This document shows positions 4,451-5,231 of a DNA stretch of 5,231 bases, piece by piece. Under the pieces are notes generated by a model. The model had not been told where the DNA came from. It made no database searches and saw only the letters and a list, made by a program, of their open reading frames with translations. A program made the position numbers and the translations under genes. The DNA is from DATAYA01 sp036272815 (GTDB taxonomy: Bacteria; Pseudomonadota; Alphaproteobacteria; Acetobacterales; Acetobacteraceae), in the NCBI GenBank assembly GCA_036272815.1, contig DATAYA010000228.1:1-5231 (forward strand), in the 5' to 3' direction. Position 1 is the first letter of the stretch. Each line of letters starts with the position of its first letter.

Positions 4451-5231
4451 ATGAACAAGATTGCCGCCCTCGCCGACGCAAGGCCGCTGCCGACCTCCGC
4501 GATCGACCAGCCCGACACCCACGTCGCGGTCCGCGAACTGTTCGACATCGACAGCGATATGGAAGTGCCGGCGTTCTCTGTCCGCACCGAGCACGTCCCC
4601 GACATCGACGACGCCTACCGCTTCGACCGCGAGACCACGCTCGCGATCGTCGCCGGCTTCGCGTTCAATCGGCGGGTGATGATCCAGGGCTATCACGGCA
4701 CCGGCAAGTCGACGCATATCGAGCAGGTCGCCGCCCGCCTCAACTGGCCGTGCATCCGCGTCAACCTCGATAGCCACATCAGCCGCATCGACCTGATCGG
4801 CAAGGACGCGATCGTGCTGAAGGATGGCAAGCAGGTCACCGAGTTCCGCGAGGGCATCCTGCCCTGGGCCTTGCAGCACCCGTGCGCGCTCTGCTTTGAC
4901 GAATACGATGCCGGCCGGCCGGACGTCATGTTCGTGATCCAGCGCGTGCTGGAGGTGGAGGGGCGGCTGACGTTGCTCGACCAGAACCGGGTGATCCGTC
5001 CGCATCCCGGCTTCCGCCTGTTTTCCACCTCCAACACGGTTGGCCTCGGCGATACCACGGGCCTTTATCACGGCACGCAGCAGATCAATCAGGGTCAGAT
5101 GGACCGTTGGAACATCGTGGCCACGCTCAACTACCTGCCGCACGCGCAGGAGACCGAGATCGTAATGGCCAAGCTCGGCGAGGAGGCGCGGCAGCCGGGG
5201 ATGAAGAAGCGGGTCGACGCGATGGTGGCCC
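4451..5231 (+). CDS. cobS: Aerobic cobaltochelatase subunit CobS, 3' end outside the window
   Basis: The window holds the first 260 codons. The family is about 330 aa, so roughly 70 residues are missing. CobS is the AAA+ ATPase subunit that works with CobT and CobN to insert Co2+ into hydrogenobyrinic acid a,c-diamide in the oxygen-dependent vitamin B12 pathway. Seen here are the N-terminal S-D-M-E-V-P-A-F-S region (35-43), Walker A G80-Y-H-G-T-G-K-S-T88, and R112-I-D-L-I-G-K-D-A. Walker B is L147-C-F-D-E151 followed by Y-D-A-G-R-P-D. The sensor-1 region is F191-S-T-S-N195 with T-V-G-L-G-D-T, and the family signature G204-L-Y-H-G-T-Q-Q-I-N-Q-G-Q-M-D-R-W follows. Everything expected for an active ATPase is present. 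The start ATG 4451 has AGGA (4436-4439) 11 bases upstream, somewhat far. The J-domain gene precedes it by 60 bases; cobT would be expected next. Confidence 0.97.
   Translation, partial: MNKIAALADARPLPTSAIDQPDTHVAVRELFDIDSDMEVPAFSVRTEHVPDIDDAYRFDRETTLAIVAGFAFNRRVMIQGYHGTGKSTHIEQVAARLNWPCIRVNLDSHISRIDLIGKDAIVLKDGKQVTEFREGILPWALQHPCALCFDEYDAGRPDVMFVIQRVLEVEGRLTLLDQNRVIRPHPGFRLFSTSNTVGLGDTTGLYHGTQQINQGQMDRWNIVATLNYLPHAQETEIVMAKLGEEARQPGMKKRVDAMVA

Noticed and set aside
4337..5143. 268-codon open frame on the minus strand opposite cobS
   Set aside because: CobS motifs are intact on the plus strand, and the antisense product only mirrors them with no domain of its own.

Overview
The window is very GC-rich with strong G/C third-position bias. 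Its gene set is typical of an alphaproteobacterium: a DUF2889 protein, a 98-aa BolA, a C-terminal J-domain protein, and CobS of the oxygen-dependent cobaltochelatase. The flavour is closest to Rhodospirillales/Acetobacteraceae. This assignment rests on recalled family resemblance, not on any search.

Left part (1-1893, + strand). A possible promoter (TTGACA at 41) and a tandem 15-bp repeat lead into three co-directional genes: a small cupin protein (135-629), a RimJ/RimL-type GNAT acetyltransferase (661-1266) and a DUF2889 protein (1276-1893). The GNAT stop codon forms part of the DUF2889 ribosome-binding site, so those two are probably translationally coupled. The GNAT reading frame runs into a G-tract segment that could form a G-quadruplex.

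Middle (1894-3408). A minus-strand XRE-cupin regulator (1907-2509) converges on the DUF2889 gene. Its promoter/operator region is short. On the other side of it lies what looks like the first ~15 codons of a second GNAT gene, cut off and now ending in an ATGA overlap with a conserved uncharacterised small gene (2659-2952). A ribbon-helix-helix protein (2963-3265, minus) converges on that gene and has a dyad upstream of its start. An AT-richer gap of about 140 bp with a 9-bp direct repeat follows.

Right part (3409-5231). bolA (minus, strong Shine-Dalgarno) diverges from a zinc-motif plus J-domain protein. That protein is followed after 60 bp by cobS, whose 3' end lies beyond the window. cobS indicates the aerobic (late cobalt insertion) vitamin B12 pathway, and cobT would be expected next.

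I see no mobile element, CRISPR array, tRNA or rRNA, and no clear undescribed multi-gene system. The points most worth a second look are the truncated GNAT start beside the XRE-cupin regulator, the G-quadruplex-prone GNAT tail, and the possible leaderless starts of two genes.
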